Source: a virus
Strand: one strand, 5' to 3'
DNA length: 56,165 nt
IMG/VR virus record: IMGVR_UViG_3300032116_010423
Span: 1 to 56,165 of that record
Made by a program: the position numbers and the translations under genes. Every line of letters begins with the position of its first letter. Position 1 is the first letter of the stretch. Below, piece by piece: positions 48,218 to 56,163 of the stretch. The notes below the pieces were generated by a model. It saw nothing but the letters and a program-made list of their open reading frames with translations. It did no database searches and was not told where the DNA came from.

Positions 48218-49476
48218 TAATCTCTCTCCACTGCTCTGTTAGCTTTTGTAAAAAATTCCCTTGGAACAAGTTTGATATCGCCTTCAGGATGAGCTAGAAC
48301 GTAACCTTCACCGCCGGCTTGTCCGTTAATACTTGCTTCTATGTCAGCACCGTGTTGATCTAGCTGTCCAATGATATCATCTTTAACACGCATAATTCCA
48401 TCAACTACTTGCCATAGAGCATTAAAGCCTGATACATTCTTGTTGATCCACTCAATCACTTTACGTTTCTTTGCTTCGCTAACTTTGCTAGATGCAAGCC
48501 AGCCTGCAAAGTCTTGTGCTAGATTGTTAATGCCTGTATCTACTTTTGAGTTTAGGTATGTGTAAAAGATTGTTGGTAAGTCGGTAAGCTGTCCTGCTTT
48601 GAGTTGTTCTGCATTTAACAGAGTATCCATAGCTTTAGCGTTTTTATTGATTAATTGTCTTAGCTGTTTTAAACTAGAGTCGTCAACTTCTGGAGGACGT
48701 TGTGCTGTTACAGAAGGTACTACTAATACTTCAGGACCGTTAACTATACTGTCAATCTCGCCCGGCTTTAATGCACGTTCATTACCAATCTCATCAACGA
48801 ATCTATGTACTACAATTCCTGTAGTACTTGCGCCAATGCGCTTGCCTATATCAGAATTCTTATCTACAGCATATTGTACAACGTTAGGTTTGAATACATA
48901 GCGGCCGTCTTGTTCTGGAGGTGTTGTAAAATACAACAGGTCTCCTTTAAAGTAGCCTCTAAAGTTTTCGTCTGTAGCTCTTTCAAACTTATCAAATATA
49001 TTTTTCATGTTACCTGCAAACTTTACGTATCCAGGATTTTCTCTGTTCTTGCCGCCTGAACGATTCAAGAACATGTCTTCTAATTCTTCTGCACTCTTTG
49101 ATTTTCCGTCGTAACCTTTAGCAGTGAAACCACTCTTGTCCGTAAGGATAAAATTACCTTCTTCATCACGTCCAAAAATAACTGCCGGACTACCATCCCA
49201 CTTAATGGTAACATTCTTATGACCTCCGGTCTCTAATTTCTTTAGACTTTCTAATGCGCGAACTGCGCCTGCACTACCTTCCCAAAATATTAAATCTTCT
49301 GCGTGTTGTATGCGAGCACCTTCATCTAATTGCAACGACTCGTTGGTCTTTTCACCTACAAGTTTTCCATGCAAGGGATGATCAGTACGCCCCGCTTTGG
49401 CTTTTGGCATTTTATCTTTGCCTTTGGCCTGACCCTTAGAGCCAGTAGCATATTCTTTAAATTCGTAGAATCTCAT
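48217..49476 (-). CDS. capsid-tagged protein with ligase/NTase-like core
   Basis: 419 residues. Start MRFYEFKEYATGSKG, targeting-like. Core: IQHAEDLIFWEGSAGAVRAL then NVTIKWDGSPAVIFGRDEEG, where K-W-D-G-S-P-A recalls the KxDG motif of nucleotidyltransferase/ligase folds. GDLLYFTTPP and YVLAHPEGDIKLVPREF follow. Conserved in marine T4-like phages, function unproven. Adjacent NTase gene is TAATG-coupled, so they may act together. Confidence 0.7.
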   Translation of the reverse strand: MRFYEFKEYATGSKGQAKGKDKMPKAKAGRTDHPLHGKLVGEKTNESLQLDEGARIQHAEDLIFWEGSAGAVRALESLKKLETGGHKNVTIKWDGSPAVIFGRDEEGNFILTDKSGFTAKGYDGKSKSAEELEDMFLNRSGGKNRENPGYVKFAGNMKNIFDKFERATDENFRGYFKGDLLYFTTPPEQDGRYVFKPNVVQYAVDKNSDIGKRIGASTTGIVVHRFVDEIGNERALKPGEIDSIVNGPEVLVVPSVTAQRPPEVDDSSLKQLRQLINKNAKAMDTLLNAEQLKAGQLTDLPTIFYTYLNSKVDTGINNLAQDFAGWLASSKVSEAKKRKVIEWINKNVSGFNALWQVVDGIMRVKDDIIGQLDQHGADIEASINGQAGGEGYVLAHPEGDIKLVPREFFTKANRAVERD

Positions 49477-50261
49477 TAGCGCATCCTAATGCCGTTGCCT
49501 AGCATAACAGTACTGTTTAGATTGATGCCAGCTAATTGTTTTAGCCGTGCAATGTCTGTACTTTCAGGCAATGTTAAATTATCTCTAGCAAATGTTTCTT
49601 TTGCATCTGCTACTAATTGTTCGTAGTTAGGCAAGCTCTTAGCCTTGCCAATAATAGTTTCAACACTGTCAAGGTCTTCGACATGTGCTGTGGGACCTAA
49701 CAGCTTAACAGCAATCTCAGCAGGGACTTTAGAAATAAGTTCATTAGTGTCTCTGTCAAGTAGTCCTACATTAGCACTCCATTTGAATCCGTTTGCTTTT
49801 GCAATACTTGCCATCAGTATCTGTTTATGTACACCCTTGTAAGGACTCTGCTCATCACTGGATCCACGTAGACTCCAGGTCATCCATTGTGGGTCACCAA
49901 ACATTAGATCTGTTTGTACAAATCCGCTTGCTTCATTGCCACTAATAGGTGTTAGGAAGTGTACAGAGATACCGCTTTTCTTGATGTATACTTTAGGATC
50001 TTTACCGTTGGCCTTACACCAAGCTGCTAATTTTTGTACTAGTTCTTCTTTGGTTACTTCTTCTTGATTAACTGCAATGTCTAGGTCTCCAGAAGTTTCT
50101 TTGCGACCAGTGCTACCTAATTTAAAATCCTTGTGTGGAATGCCTGTAATTTTTTCAAGCCAAGCTAGAGTAGGATCAACATCGGCTCTGTTGATGCGCT
50201 GTGTTAAAGGTTCCTTAGTCTGTGGATCCTTAAAGATGTTACCGCCTTCATTCAATCTCAT
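49476..50261 (-). CDS. nucleotidyltransferase-fold protein
   Basis: 261 residues from ATG at 50259-50261 (MRLNEGGNIFKDPQTKEPLT); a longer frame adds 23 unsupported residues. FKLGSTGRKETSGDLDIAV is the GS...DxD motif of Pol-beta-type NTases, followed by a third strand (QTDLMFGDPQWM). Found beside the KxDG protein in related phages. Target unknown; tRNA or protein modification possible. Confidence 0.72.
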   Translation of the reverse strand: MRLNEGGNIFKDPQTKEPLTQRINRADVDPTLAWLEKITGIPHKDFKLGSTGRKETSGDLDIAVNQEEVTKEELVQKLAAWCKANGKDPKVYIKKSGISVHFLTPISGNEASGFVQTDLMFGDPQWMTWSLRGSSDEQSPYKGVHKQILMASIAKANGFKWSANVGLLDRDTNELISKVPAEIAVKLLGPTAHVEDLDSVETIIGKAKSLPNYEQLVADAKETFARDNLTLPESTDIARLKQLAGINLNSTVMLGNGIRMR

Positions 50262-50511
50262 TTTGTTTACTCTCAATAACTTTTTGAATGCCACGCTTAA
50301 ATTTACGAGGGTCGCCGCTCTTAATTGCATTAATGAATCGACGTTCTAGTTCTCCAGCAGTTTCAGCTTCGTAGGTGTTTGATATGCGATTAAGTAAGTT
50401 AATAGCACTTTCTATGATATTGCTGCCTGATGTTTCTATTAGAAGATCGTTATCCTTGGTACGACCAAGATTATTAAGTTCTTCTAATATGCTTCTAGTT
50501 CGCTTTCTCAT
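50248..50511 (-). CDS. small helical virion-block protein
   Basis: 87 residues, basic N-terminus MRKRTRSILEELNNLGR and GELERRFINAIKSGDPRKFK. A CACTAAATAATACACTGGAG leader with GTTACACT/AGTGTAAC inverted repeat (50514-50543) precedes it. Function unknown. Confidence 0.62.
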   Translation of the reverse strand: MRKRTRSILEELNNLGRTKDNDLLIETSGSNIIESAINLLNRISNTYEAETAGELERRFINAIKSGDPRKFKRGIQKVIESKQNEIE

Positions 50512-50575
50512 TTGTTACACTCCAGTGTATTATTTAGTGTAACATGCACAGAAAGAATATGTACATATGACAGAC

Positions 50576-50845
50576 TCAAACTCCTGTAATAACATTTTCG
50601 GACCCTGTTGCAATTATGTGTCCACAGGATGCAGCATCACCTTGACGTGCAACTGGTCGATCTTCTGCTATAACTGTAGGCTCGTATCCTACTATCACAG
50701 CACCGTTATGCGGGCCTCCGGGTATGTGCGGAGTAATTACATCACCCAGAGTTACTACAGGTGTATCGTTAACAATAACAGTTAACCGTCCAGAAATAAT
50801 AGTTGATCCAGCGACATCTTTGCCTCGTCTTGCGGTCTTTGGCAT
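50576..50845 (-). CDS. PAAR-repeat spike tip
   Basis: 89 residues. ARRGKDVAG start, TVIVNDTPVVTLGDVITPHI, then VARQGDAASCGHIIATGSEN: PAAR repeats with metal-binding His/Cys. Caps the tail spike that pierces the host envelope, as T4 gp5.4. TAATG-coupled to the next virion gene. Confidence 0.9.
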   Translation of the reverse strand: MPKTARRGKDVAGSTIISGRLTVIVNDTPVVTLGDVITPHIPGGPHNGAVIVGYEPTVIAEDRPVARQGDAASCGHIIATGSENVITGV

Positions 50846-51702
50846 TAAAATATTCCGTCTTCGCCTGTTTGTACTGTAGCCTCAGGCGGAGTTCCGCCTG
50901 CTTTTTGTATAGCATTAGCTGACACTGCAACGCTAAAGTCGTCCAGCACATTTTTAAGAATTAGCGCACCTGCTACCGCATCAATAGAGTTTCTTAAAAG
51001 AGATGTTATGTACTGCAACGCAATGGTTTTCATAGTTATTGCGGCACTCATTATATTTAAGGGTAATGAATAGCTAGGAAAAGCACCAGCTACTTCTGTT
51101 AAAATTGGCAAACCTACTCCTCCGCTAAAGGTTATGCCGCCAAGGCCTGGCCCACCTGGAGGTAACAAAGACAATTGTGGAGTAAATTTTAAAAAATCTG
51201 AAAAGAATCCCGCGGTGCGCATAGCTTGCGCTCCACTAACAATAGCAGACAGCGCACCAGTTTCTACAATAGCGCCGCCTAGATCAGATAATATTGTTGC
51301 TCCAGGATTGGCTGGTGTTGGGACTGGTTCTTTATTTTCTATTAGAGCATTTCTTACAATATTGTAATGATAAGGATCGAGTGCATCTTTAATTTTTATT
51401 CCGCCTTCGGGGTCCGTTATAGTTTGTAGTGCAACAGCAAGTTCAATTGTTACAAGTGCTTCTTGCGCCATCTGTATTGCAAGGTCACCAAACTCTGCAG
51501 AATGATTAGGAATATTAAGAAAAAATCCGCCGGTATGATTTGCAGGGCCTGTGGAACCTATGCCATTGTTTAGTTCTGGAACTTGCAGACCAACATATAT
51601 TGGAGCTGGAGGGACTAACGGTATATTACCAGTTAAAAAATTGAAACCTAACTTATTAGCAACACCTGATAATCCGGAAACGGCACCTTCAAAAATAGAC
51701 AT
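50845..51702 (-). CDS. baseplate-associated virion protein
   Basis: 285 residues, Gly/Pro/Ala-rich. SGLSGVANKLGFNFLTGNIP and VGLQVPELNNGIGSTGPANH. Encoded with the PAAR tip, so likely baseplate/hub. An AATAAATAG box (51722-51727) and AGGAGAAA precede it. No closer identity. Confidence 0.68.
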   Translation of the reverse strand: MSIFEGAVSGLSGVANKLGFNFLTGNIPLVPPAPIYVGLQVPELNNGIGSTGPANHTGGFFLNIPNHSAEFGDLAIQMAQEALVTIELAVALQTITDPEGGIKIKDALDPYHYNIVRNALIENKEPVPTPANPGATILSDLGGAIVETGALSAIVSGAQAMRTAGFFSDFLKFTPQLSLLPPGGPGLGGITFSGGVGLPILTEVAGAFPSYSLPLNIMSAAITMKTIALQYITSLLRNSIDAVAGALILKNVLDDFSVAVSANAIQKAGGTPPEATVQTGEDGIF

Positions 51703-51724
51703 AGTAATTTCTCCTGTACACTAT

Positions 51725-52489
51725 TTATTCAGGAGTTTTCCGTACTTTGTTGTTGTATTCTACTGCTTGTTTGAGTACACTTAAATCTACATTATCGCGT
51801 TCAGCTGAATGAATAATTGCAGATGTATCTTTAGGGAAACAATGTCCGCCCCAACCACGTTCATCTGTGATCGCTGTGTGACTTCCACCAATCCTTGGGT
51901 CAACTCCCACCAGCTGTGCTACTAGATTATAGTCTATATCTTTTGCTTTACAAAAATCAAATATTTGATTAAAGAAACTAACCTTTGTAGCAAGGAATGC
52001 ATTTCTAAAATATTTTCCTGCTATTAAAAGTTTTGGATCCATACGGCCCACACTAAGATTTAGAATTGCTTTGGAATATACATCATGCCAAAACTCGACT
52101 CCACTGCCGCCCATAAAAAGTACGTTCTCGCTCCACATGTCTTTTTCAGCATGATCGGATCTTAAAAACTCTGGACAAAATGTTAAGTTATGCTCAGGAA
52201 ATGATTCTGTTAGCATTTCCCAACCTTCTATCGAAATAGTGCTGCGAATGATAATTGGTGTAGATTTGTTTGTTTGACTTATTACATCATAAACATTGGC
52301 CATTTCACATGCACCATTGTGTCTTGCAGGAGTAGACACGCAACAAATTACTCCGTCTGTGTCGTCTGCAAAGTCCTGTACAGTCTTTCCTAACACCAAT
52401 GGGTCAGCTAGTCTGAGTTCGTGTTTGTGGCCTAATATAGCTTTGTGTGCTTGGCCAAGCACACCGTAACCTGCGATTGTGATTTTCAT
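51725..52489 (-). CDS. nucleotide-sugar dehydrogenase, short form
   Basis: 254 residues against about 430 in UDP-glucose dehydrogenases. N-terminal Rossmann start MKITIAGYGVLGQAH, CCVSTPA, FCPEFLRS and catalytic GGHCFPKD (Cys) are present, but the C-terminal UDP-binding domain is absent. This shortened type occurs in marine phages. It may make a UDP-glucuronate-like sugar or may have another substrate. Confidence 0.82.
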   Translation of the reverse strand: MKITIAGYGVLGQAHKAILGHKHELRLADPLVLGKTVQDFADDTDGVICCVSTPARHNGACEMANVYDVISQTNKSTPIIIRSTISIEGWEMLTESFPEHNLTFCPEFLRSDHAEKDMWSENVLFMGGSGVEFWHDVYSKAILNLSVGRMDPKLLIAGKYFRNAFLATKVSFFNQIFDFCKAKDIDYNLVAQLVGVDPRIGGSHTAITDERGWGGHCFPKDTSAIIHSAERDNVDLSVLKQAVEYNNKVRKTPE

Positions 52490-52543
52490 ACGCTTATTTT
52501 ACTACCTTTTTGTATAATGTCAACAGAATTATCTGCCAAATAA

Positions 52544-52867
52544 TTATACTGAGAAACTACTTCCGCAACCGCAAGATGTTTGTGCATTAGGATTTTGTAT
52601 ACTGAATGAAGCACCCATTATATCTTCTTTGTAGTCTATGACAGCACCAGACAGGTACTGCATGCTCATTGCATCAACTAGCACTTTGAATTCTCCTACT
52701 GGAATTTCAAAGTCGTCTTCGTTTTTTTCTTCGTCAAATGTAAATCCGTATTGGAAGCCCGAACAGCCCCCGCCTTGAACAAACGTTCTCAAAGATAGTT
52801 TATCGTTGTTTTCTTCTAATAGAAGATCTGTTATTTTGTGTTGTGCTGATTCTGTTATTGTTATCAT
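52544..52867 (-). CDS. iscA: A-type Fe-S carrier (IscA/ErpA), copy 1
   Basis: 107 residues. [11 protein letters not shown] and SCGCGSSF give the three conserved cysteines. Carries or delivers Fe-S clusters. ATGA overlap with copy 2. Confidence 0.9.
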   Translation of the reverse strand: MITITESAQHKITDLLLEENNDKLSLRTFVQGGGCSGFQYGFTFDEEKNEDDFEIPVGEFKVLVDAMSMQYLSGAVIDYKEDIMGASFSIQNPNAQTSCGCGSSFSV

Positions 52868-53190
52868 ACTCTAAAACTTTCTCCACATCCGCAACGATCT
52901 CGTTCGTTGGGGTTAATAAAATCAAAGCCTTCATTTAGGCCGTTGCGAACCCAATCCATAGTTAGTCCGTTTAGGTAAGCTAGACTTTTAGCATCTACCA
53001 AAACAACAAATCCATCATGAGCAAAATTAGTTACTCCAACTTCAGCTTCGTAGTTGTCCACGTATTCTAACACATAAGCAAGTCCACTGCAACCTGTGGT
53101 CTTAACGCCTATACGAATGCCTACACCTTTACCTCGGCGTTCTAAGGTTTGCTTAATACGCTTACTTGCTGTTTCGGTTACGGTAATCAT
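52864..53190 (-). CDS. iscA: A-type Fe-S carrier (IscA), copy 2
   Basis: 108 residues. [11 protein letters not shown] and DRCGCGESF. Overlaps iscU by 29 nt, so translated with it. Two A-type carriers plus a scaffold make a mini-Isc set. Confidence 0.9.
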   Translation of the reverse strand: MITVTETASKRIKQTLERRGKGVGIRIGVKTTGCSGLAYVLEYVDNYEAEVGVTNFAHDGFVVLVDAKSLAYLNGLTMDWVRNGLNEGFDFINPNERDRCGCGESFRV

Positions 53191-53548
53191 TTACGGCCGC
53201 CTTAATAGCATCTTCTGCTAGAATTGAACAATGGATCTTTACTGGGGGTAATGCTAGTTCTGTGGCGATTTCGGAGTTTTTGATTGCTCCTGCTTCGTCG
53301 AGGGTTTTACCTTTGAGCCATTCTGTAACGAGGCTCGAACTTGCGATAGCCGATCCGCAGCCATACGTTTTAAATTTTGCATCTGTAATAATACCTGTAT
53401 CATGATCCACCTTTATCTGTAGTTTCATAACATCACCGCAAGCAGGTGCGCCAACCATGCCTGTACCAATGTCAGCATCGTTCTTATCAAAGCTACCTAC
53501 GTTGCGAGGATTTTCGTAATGATCAATAACTTTGTTACTGTAAGCCAT
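53162..53548 (-). CDS. iscU: IscU Fe-S scaffold
   Basis: 128 residues from ATG at 53546-53548, chosen for AAGGAGAAACAC; a longer frame has no support. C37 (APACGD), C64 (YGCGSAIASSS), C107 (IHCS) are the three ligands and LPPVK (99-103) is the HscA-binding motif. Builds 2Fe-2S clusters. No IscS or ferredoxin in the window, so it would use host partners. Confidence 0.92.
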   Translation of the reverse strand: MAYSNKVIDHYENPRNVGSFDKNDADIGTGMVGAPACGDVMKLQIKVDHDTGIITDAKFKTYGCGSAIASSSLVTEWLKGKTLDEAGAIKNSEIATELALPPVKIHCSILAEDAIKAAVNDYRNRNSK

Positions 53549-53567
53549 GTGTTTCTCCTTGAGCATA

Positions 53568-53575
53568 TATTTATG
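53568..53575 (-). promoter_or_regulatory. late-type promoter CATAAATA
   Basis: CATAAATA 19 nt before the iscU ATG with AAGGAG in between. Confidence 0.65.
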
Positions 53576-53681
53576 CCCTAATATTTTACTCAAAATATTT
53601 CTAATATATATTATGGTTTCTACTGAGCATGCTAAATAATTATGTTGCAAAGCAACACTACACACTTACAGAGGAAAGAAA

Positions 53682-53858
53682 ATGAAAACCTTATCAAAAA
53701 CTATGTTAGCCCTAGTGGAACGGCTAGCAGAAATGTTTCCCGATTCCACGTATCAAGATCGCTTAGATACATATCTAAGCACCAAAGGCATTACCGATGC
53801 CGCACAATTGGAAATTTACATTCAACAATTTACTTCTCAAAAGGAAAAATATCTATGA
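53682..53858 (+). CDS. 58-residue phage protein
   Basis: MKTLSKTMLALVERLAEMFP and DRLDTYLSTKGITDAAQLEI, ending KYL. GAGGAAAGAAA ribosome site. A GCTAAATAAT box lies about 50 nt upstream. Overlaps the next gene (ATGA). Confidence 0.65.
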   Translation: MKTLSKTMLALVERLAEMFPDSTYQDRLDTYLSTKGITDAAQLEIYIQQFTSQKEKYL

Positions 53859-53977
53859 AAAAATTACTCAACTTTCTATATGAAGTTGGTATCAGTATTG
53901 GGCAAGCCCGTGCTGCCGCTGCTTTAGCTAGACAAGGACTTCACCAAGAAGCTAGAGATCTAATGTTAGCCAAATAA
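53855..53977 (+). CDS. 40-residue phage protein
   Basis: MKKLLNFLYEVGISIGQARA, then AAALARQGLHQEARDLMLAK. ATGA overlap decides this start over longer frames. Membrane-associated amphipathic helix likely; function unknown. Confidence 0.65.
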   Translation: MKKLLNFLYEVGISIGQARAAAALARQGLHQEARDLMLAK

Positions 53978-53980
53978 ATA
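53975..53980 (+). promoter_or_regulatory. late-type TAAATA promoter, leaderless
   Basis: AATAAATA then CTGC then ATG at 53985; the TAA is the stop of the upstream gene. Confidence 0.55.
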
Positions 53981-53984
53981 CTGC

Positions 53985-54560
53985 ATGAACCTAGTATATA
54001 TTCACGGTGCTAATGCAACTAGCGAAAGTTTTAATTATATTAGAAAGAAGCTAGGACCAGGCATAAACATTGATTATGACAGTCGTAATGGATTTGAAAA
54101 TAATCTAAAAGATATGTTGCTCAAATTGTCAACTACCGAAAACATGGCATTTGTAGCGCATAGTTTGGGTGGTATATATGCACTGCATATTGCCAATGCT
54201 ATGCCTGATCAAGTACTGGGTGCTGTTACGTTGAGTACTCCGTATGGAGGAGCAGCCGTAGCAGACTATGCCCAATATTTTTTGCCGTTCAGTAGACTCA
54301 TGCGTGATATAGGACCTAGTTCATGGGTAATGAAACAAGCCAATTCTATTAAGATTCAACATCCTTGGACCAACATTGTTACTGTGAAAGGCCAAAGTCC
54401 TTTCTTACTAGAACGCAATGATGGTGTTGTTACTATTGCTAGTCAACGACATCACGATGACATGGAATTGATTGAGGCGGAGTGCAATCATTACGAAGTG
54501 GTTCTCAATAATCAAGTGCTAGAGATTATCAAAGAACGAGTAAAAAAGTTCAAAAAATAG
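53985..54560 (+). CDS. alpha/beta hydrolase
   Basis: 191 residues. LVYIHGANATSES (oxyanion HG), FVAHSLGGIYALHIA (nucleophile Ser in HSLGG), NDGVVTIAS (Asp) and ECNHYEVV (His) give a full catalytic set. Lipase/PGAP1-like, perhaps acting on membrane lipid. Confidence 0.85.
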   Translation: MNLVYIHGANATSESFNYIRKKLGPGINIDYDSRNGFENNLKDMLLKLSTTENMAFVAHSLGGIYALHIANAMPDQVLGAVTLSTPYGGAAVADYAQYFLPFSRLMRDIGPSSWVMKQANSIKIQHPWTNIVTVKGQSPFLLERNDGVVTIASQRHHDDMELIEAECNHYEVVLNNQVLEIIKERVKKFKK

Positions 54561-54645
54561 TTGCTTTTTTATTGAAAGGCATATATAATAGCATATAGGA
54601 AAAACATACCTATATGTAAGACATACACACACAAGGAGAAATGAA

Positions 54646-54945
54646 ATGTCAGATTTAACTAAACAAGCGGAACAGATGGCAGAGCAGTTTAAGGCAGCGA
54701 TGCCCAAAGTAACATTCAACAAGAACGGTTACGAAATTAGAACACAAGTTCTTGATATGGCAAAACAAATGGCAGAGTTTGAATATTCTGCAAAGTTTGC
54801 ACAAGTAGAAATGACTGCAAAGCGTGATCCAAAGACCAACGAAGTTATTAGTACAGTTGCGTTTCCTGAGATCCCAGGAACTGAAAAAGTATTAGAAGCC
54901 GCACAAAAGTTTTACAACTTTGTGAACCAAGGCGTGCATAAGTAA
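54646..54945 (+). CDS. conserved small phage protein
   Basis: 99 residues. LTKQAEQMAEQFKAAMPKVT, NGYEIRTQVLDMAKQMAEFE and GTEKVLEAAQKFYNFVN. Strong ACAAGGAGAAA site. Family recurrent in marine T4-like phages; function unknown. Confidence 0.72.
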   Translation: MSDLTKQAEQMAEQFKAAMPKVTFNKNGYEIRTQVLDMAKQMAEFEYSAKFAQVEMTAKRDPKTNEVISTVAFPEIPGTEKVLEAAQKFYNFVNQGVHK

Positions 54946-55000
54946 AAATATAAAATATACTAAGGGCGTAGCCCAATATAATAAAATATTATAGAAAAGA

Positions 55001-55032
55001 AACCCCGGTTAGTAGAAATACTTTCCGGGGTT
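55001..55032. terminator. bidirectional terminator
   Basis: AACCCCGG/CCGGGGTT stem between convergent genes. Confidence 0.85.
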
Positions 55033-55038
55033 AATCTT

Positions 55039-55185
55039 TTAATGTTGACTGTATGGATTTTGTTTTGAATCAGAGCCGTCGTCTTCAGGATTAACTACAT
55101 ACTGCTCTGGTTGAGGTTGTTGATTTTTGTTCTCTTGTTTTTCAAAAGTTCTTTTGATGTAATCTGCTAGAGTTTTATCTTGCAT
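55039..55185 (-). CDS. 48-residue hydrophilic protein
   Basis: From ATG at 55183-55185 (MQDKTLADYIKRTFEKQENK) with AGAGGGT upstream. Gln/Pro/Asp-rich end. Longer frame rejected because it overlaps the Cys-rich gene in another frame. Confidence 0.6.
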   Translation of the reverse strand: MQDKTLADYIKRTFEKQENKNQQPQPEQYVVNPEDDGSDSKQNPYSQH

Positions 55186-55186
55186 T

Positions 55187-55345
55187 TTAATTGTACCCTC
55201 TTTCAATTTGTTCCTGTTCTGCTTGACAATGTACGCAAGCACATTCTGGGCAGTGATCGCAGGCTTCGTCTGAGCATCCATGTCCGCAATGTGCAGGATG
55301 TCTACAGTGGTTGCACAAAAATTCATTCTGTTCTGTCTTTGTCAT
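55187..55345 (-). CDS. 52-residue Cys/His-rich protein
   Basis: MTKTEQNEFLCNHCRHPAHC then GHGCSDEACDHCPECACVHC; 9 cysteines and 6 histidines in about 30 residues. Zinc- or Fe-S-binding is likely. Starts inside the upstream gene by 23 nt. Confidence 0.65.
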   Translation of the reverse strand: MTKTEQNEFLCNHCRHPAHCGHGCSDEACDHCPECACVHCQAEQEQIERGYN

Positions 55346-55745
55346 CTATCGCTCCTCCTGTTACCCACGCTGTACAGCTACGTGTGCCAGCGCATTTAAA
55401 ATGTAAGAAATTACAGTAGCCTAGATCTGCTTTGTGTATAGTAGCCATAGTATCAGCACTGGGCTCATCGCCCTTAGCACCATCTTCAATACACTTCCAC
55501 ATCTTGTCTGATACATCAAATGCAGCACAGTTACCACACAGCATTGTCTTGGCAGTTTTCTCTGTGATGTTCCAACGCCGGGCAGCTTGTTTCCAATAAC
55601 TTTCAGGCTCGTCTGGATTAGCAGGACCATAGTGATACTCATCTATAGCTTTCTGACGATTCTTTAGATTAACATCTATGTCATAAGTCGCTATAGGACA
55701 GCCCTTGTTGGCTGCTTCTACTATGTTTATGTATTTTCTATACAT
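55323..55745 (-). CDS. conserved Cys-rich phage protein
   Basis: 140 residues. LKNRQKAIDEYHYGPANPDE, then CGNCAAFDVS, LGYCNFLHFKCAG and SCTAWVTGG. This pattern recurs in marine T4-like phages next to tail genes and recalls HiPIP-like Fe-S proteins. Metal type unknown. Confidence 0.72.
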   Translation of the reverse strand: MYRKYINIVEAANKGCPIATYDIDVNLKNRQKAIDEYHYGPANPDEPESYWKQAARRWNITEKTAKTMLCGNCAAFDVSDKMWKCIEDGAKGDEPSADTMATIHKADLGYCNFLHFKCAGTRSCTAWVTGGAIDDKDRTE

Positions 55746-55746
55746 T

Positions 55747-56163
55747 TCAATTCCCTACCAATAATAAATCAAAGGCTGCGGTGTATCTGCCGTTGTTGGT
55801 TCTACCTGATACTCGCACATCAATATCCGACTTTTCTGGGATGGGTGGCGGGAATGCAAAGTCATAAGTGTATTGACCACCGGTGCCGCCCACTTCAAAG
55901 GTGTGCTGTGTTCTAAAACTTTCTTCGCCAAAATATCTCACAAACATATTGCCTGTGGCATCAGACCCGCTTTGTGCTGAAGCAGTGCCTTTGTAAAGAT
56001 AGCCAGTATATCCAGCAGGTACAGTGTACACAGCCATTAGTGTCTGTCCTTTGGTAGCAGTGATACGAGCCACTGTGGTTGAATTTCGTTGTATGTCAAT
56101 GTTGCCTACATTTGTAGTGCCGTCTGCTACGAACGCTCTAAACACTCGCTTGAACACCACAGT
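55747..56163 (-). CDS. tail-type virion protein, 5' end outside window
   Basis: The frame is open to the window edge; the visible part (VVFKRVFRAFVADGTTNVGN to LLLVGN) is about 138 residues, beta-rich, with QRNSTTVARITATKGQTLMA and VPAGYTGYLYKG. Resembles conserved marine phage virion proteins. Confidence 0.65.
   Translation of the reverse strand, partial: TVVFKRVFRAFVADGTTNVGNIDIQRNSTTVARITATKGQTLMAVYTVPAGYTGYLYKGTASAQSGSDATGNMFVRYFGEESFRTQHTFEVGGTGGQYTYDFAFPPPIPEKSDIDVRVSGRTNNGRYTAAFDLLLVGN

Noticed and set aside
53642-53854. N-terminal extension of the 53855-53977 frame
   Set aside because: It overlaps the 58-residue gene in another frame; ATGA coupling supports the short start.
55186-55326. 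N-terminal extension of the 55039-55185 gene
   Set aside because: The alternative frame there encodes a Cys/His-rich protein with better composition, and the short start has its own ribosome site.
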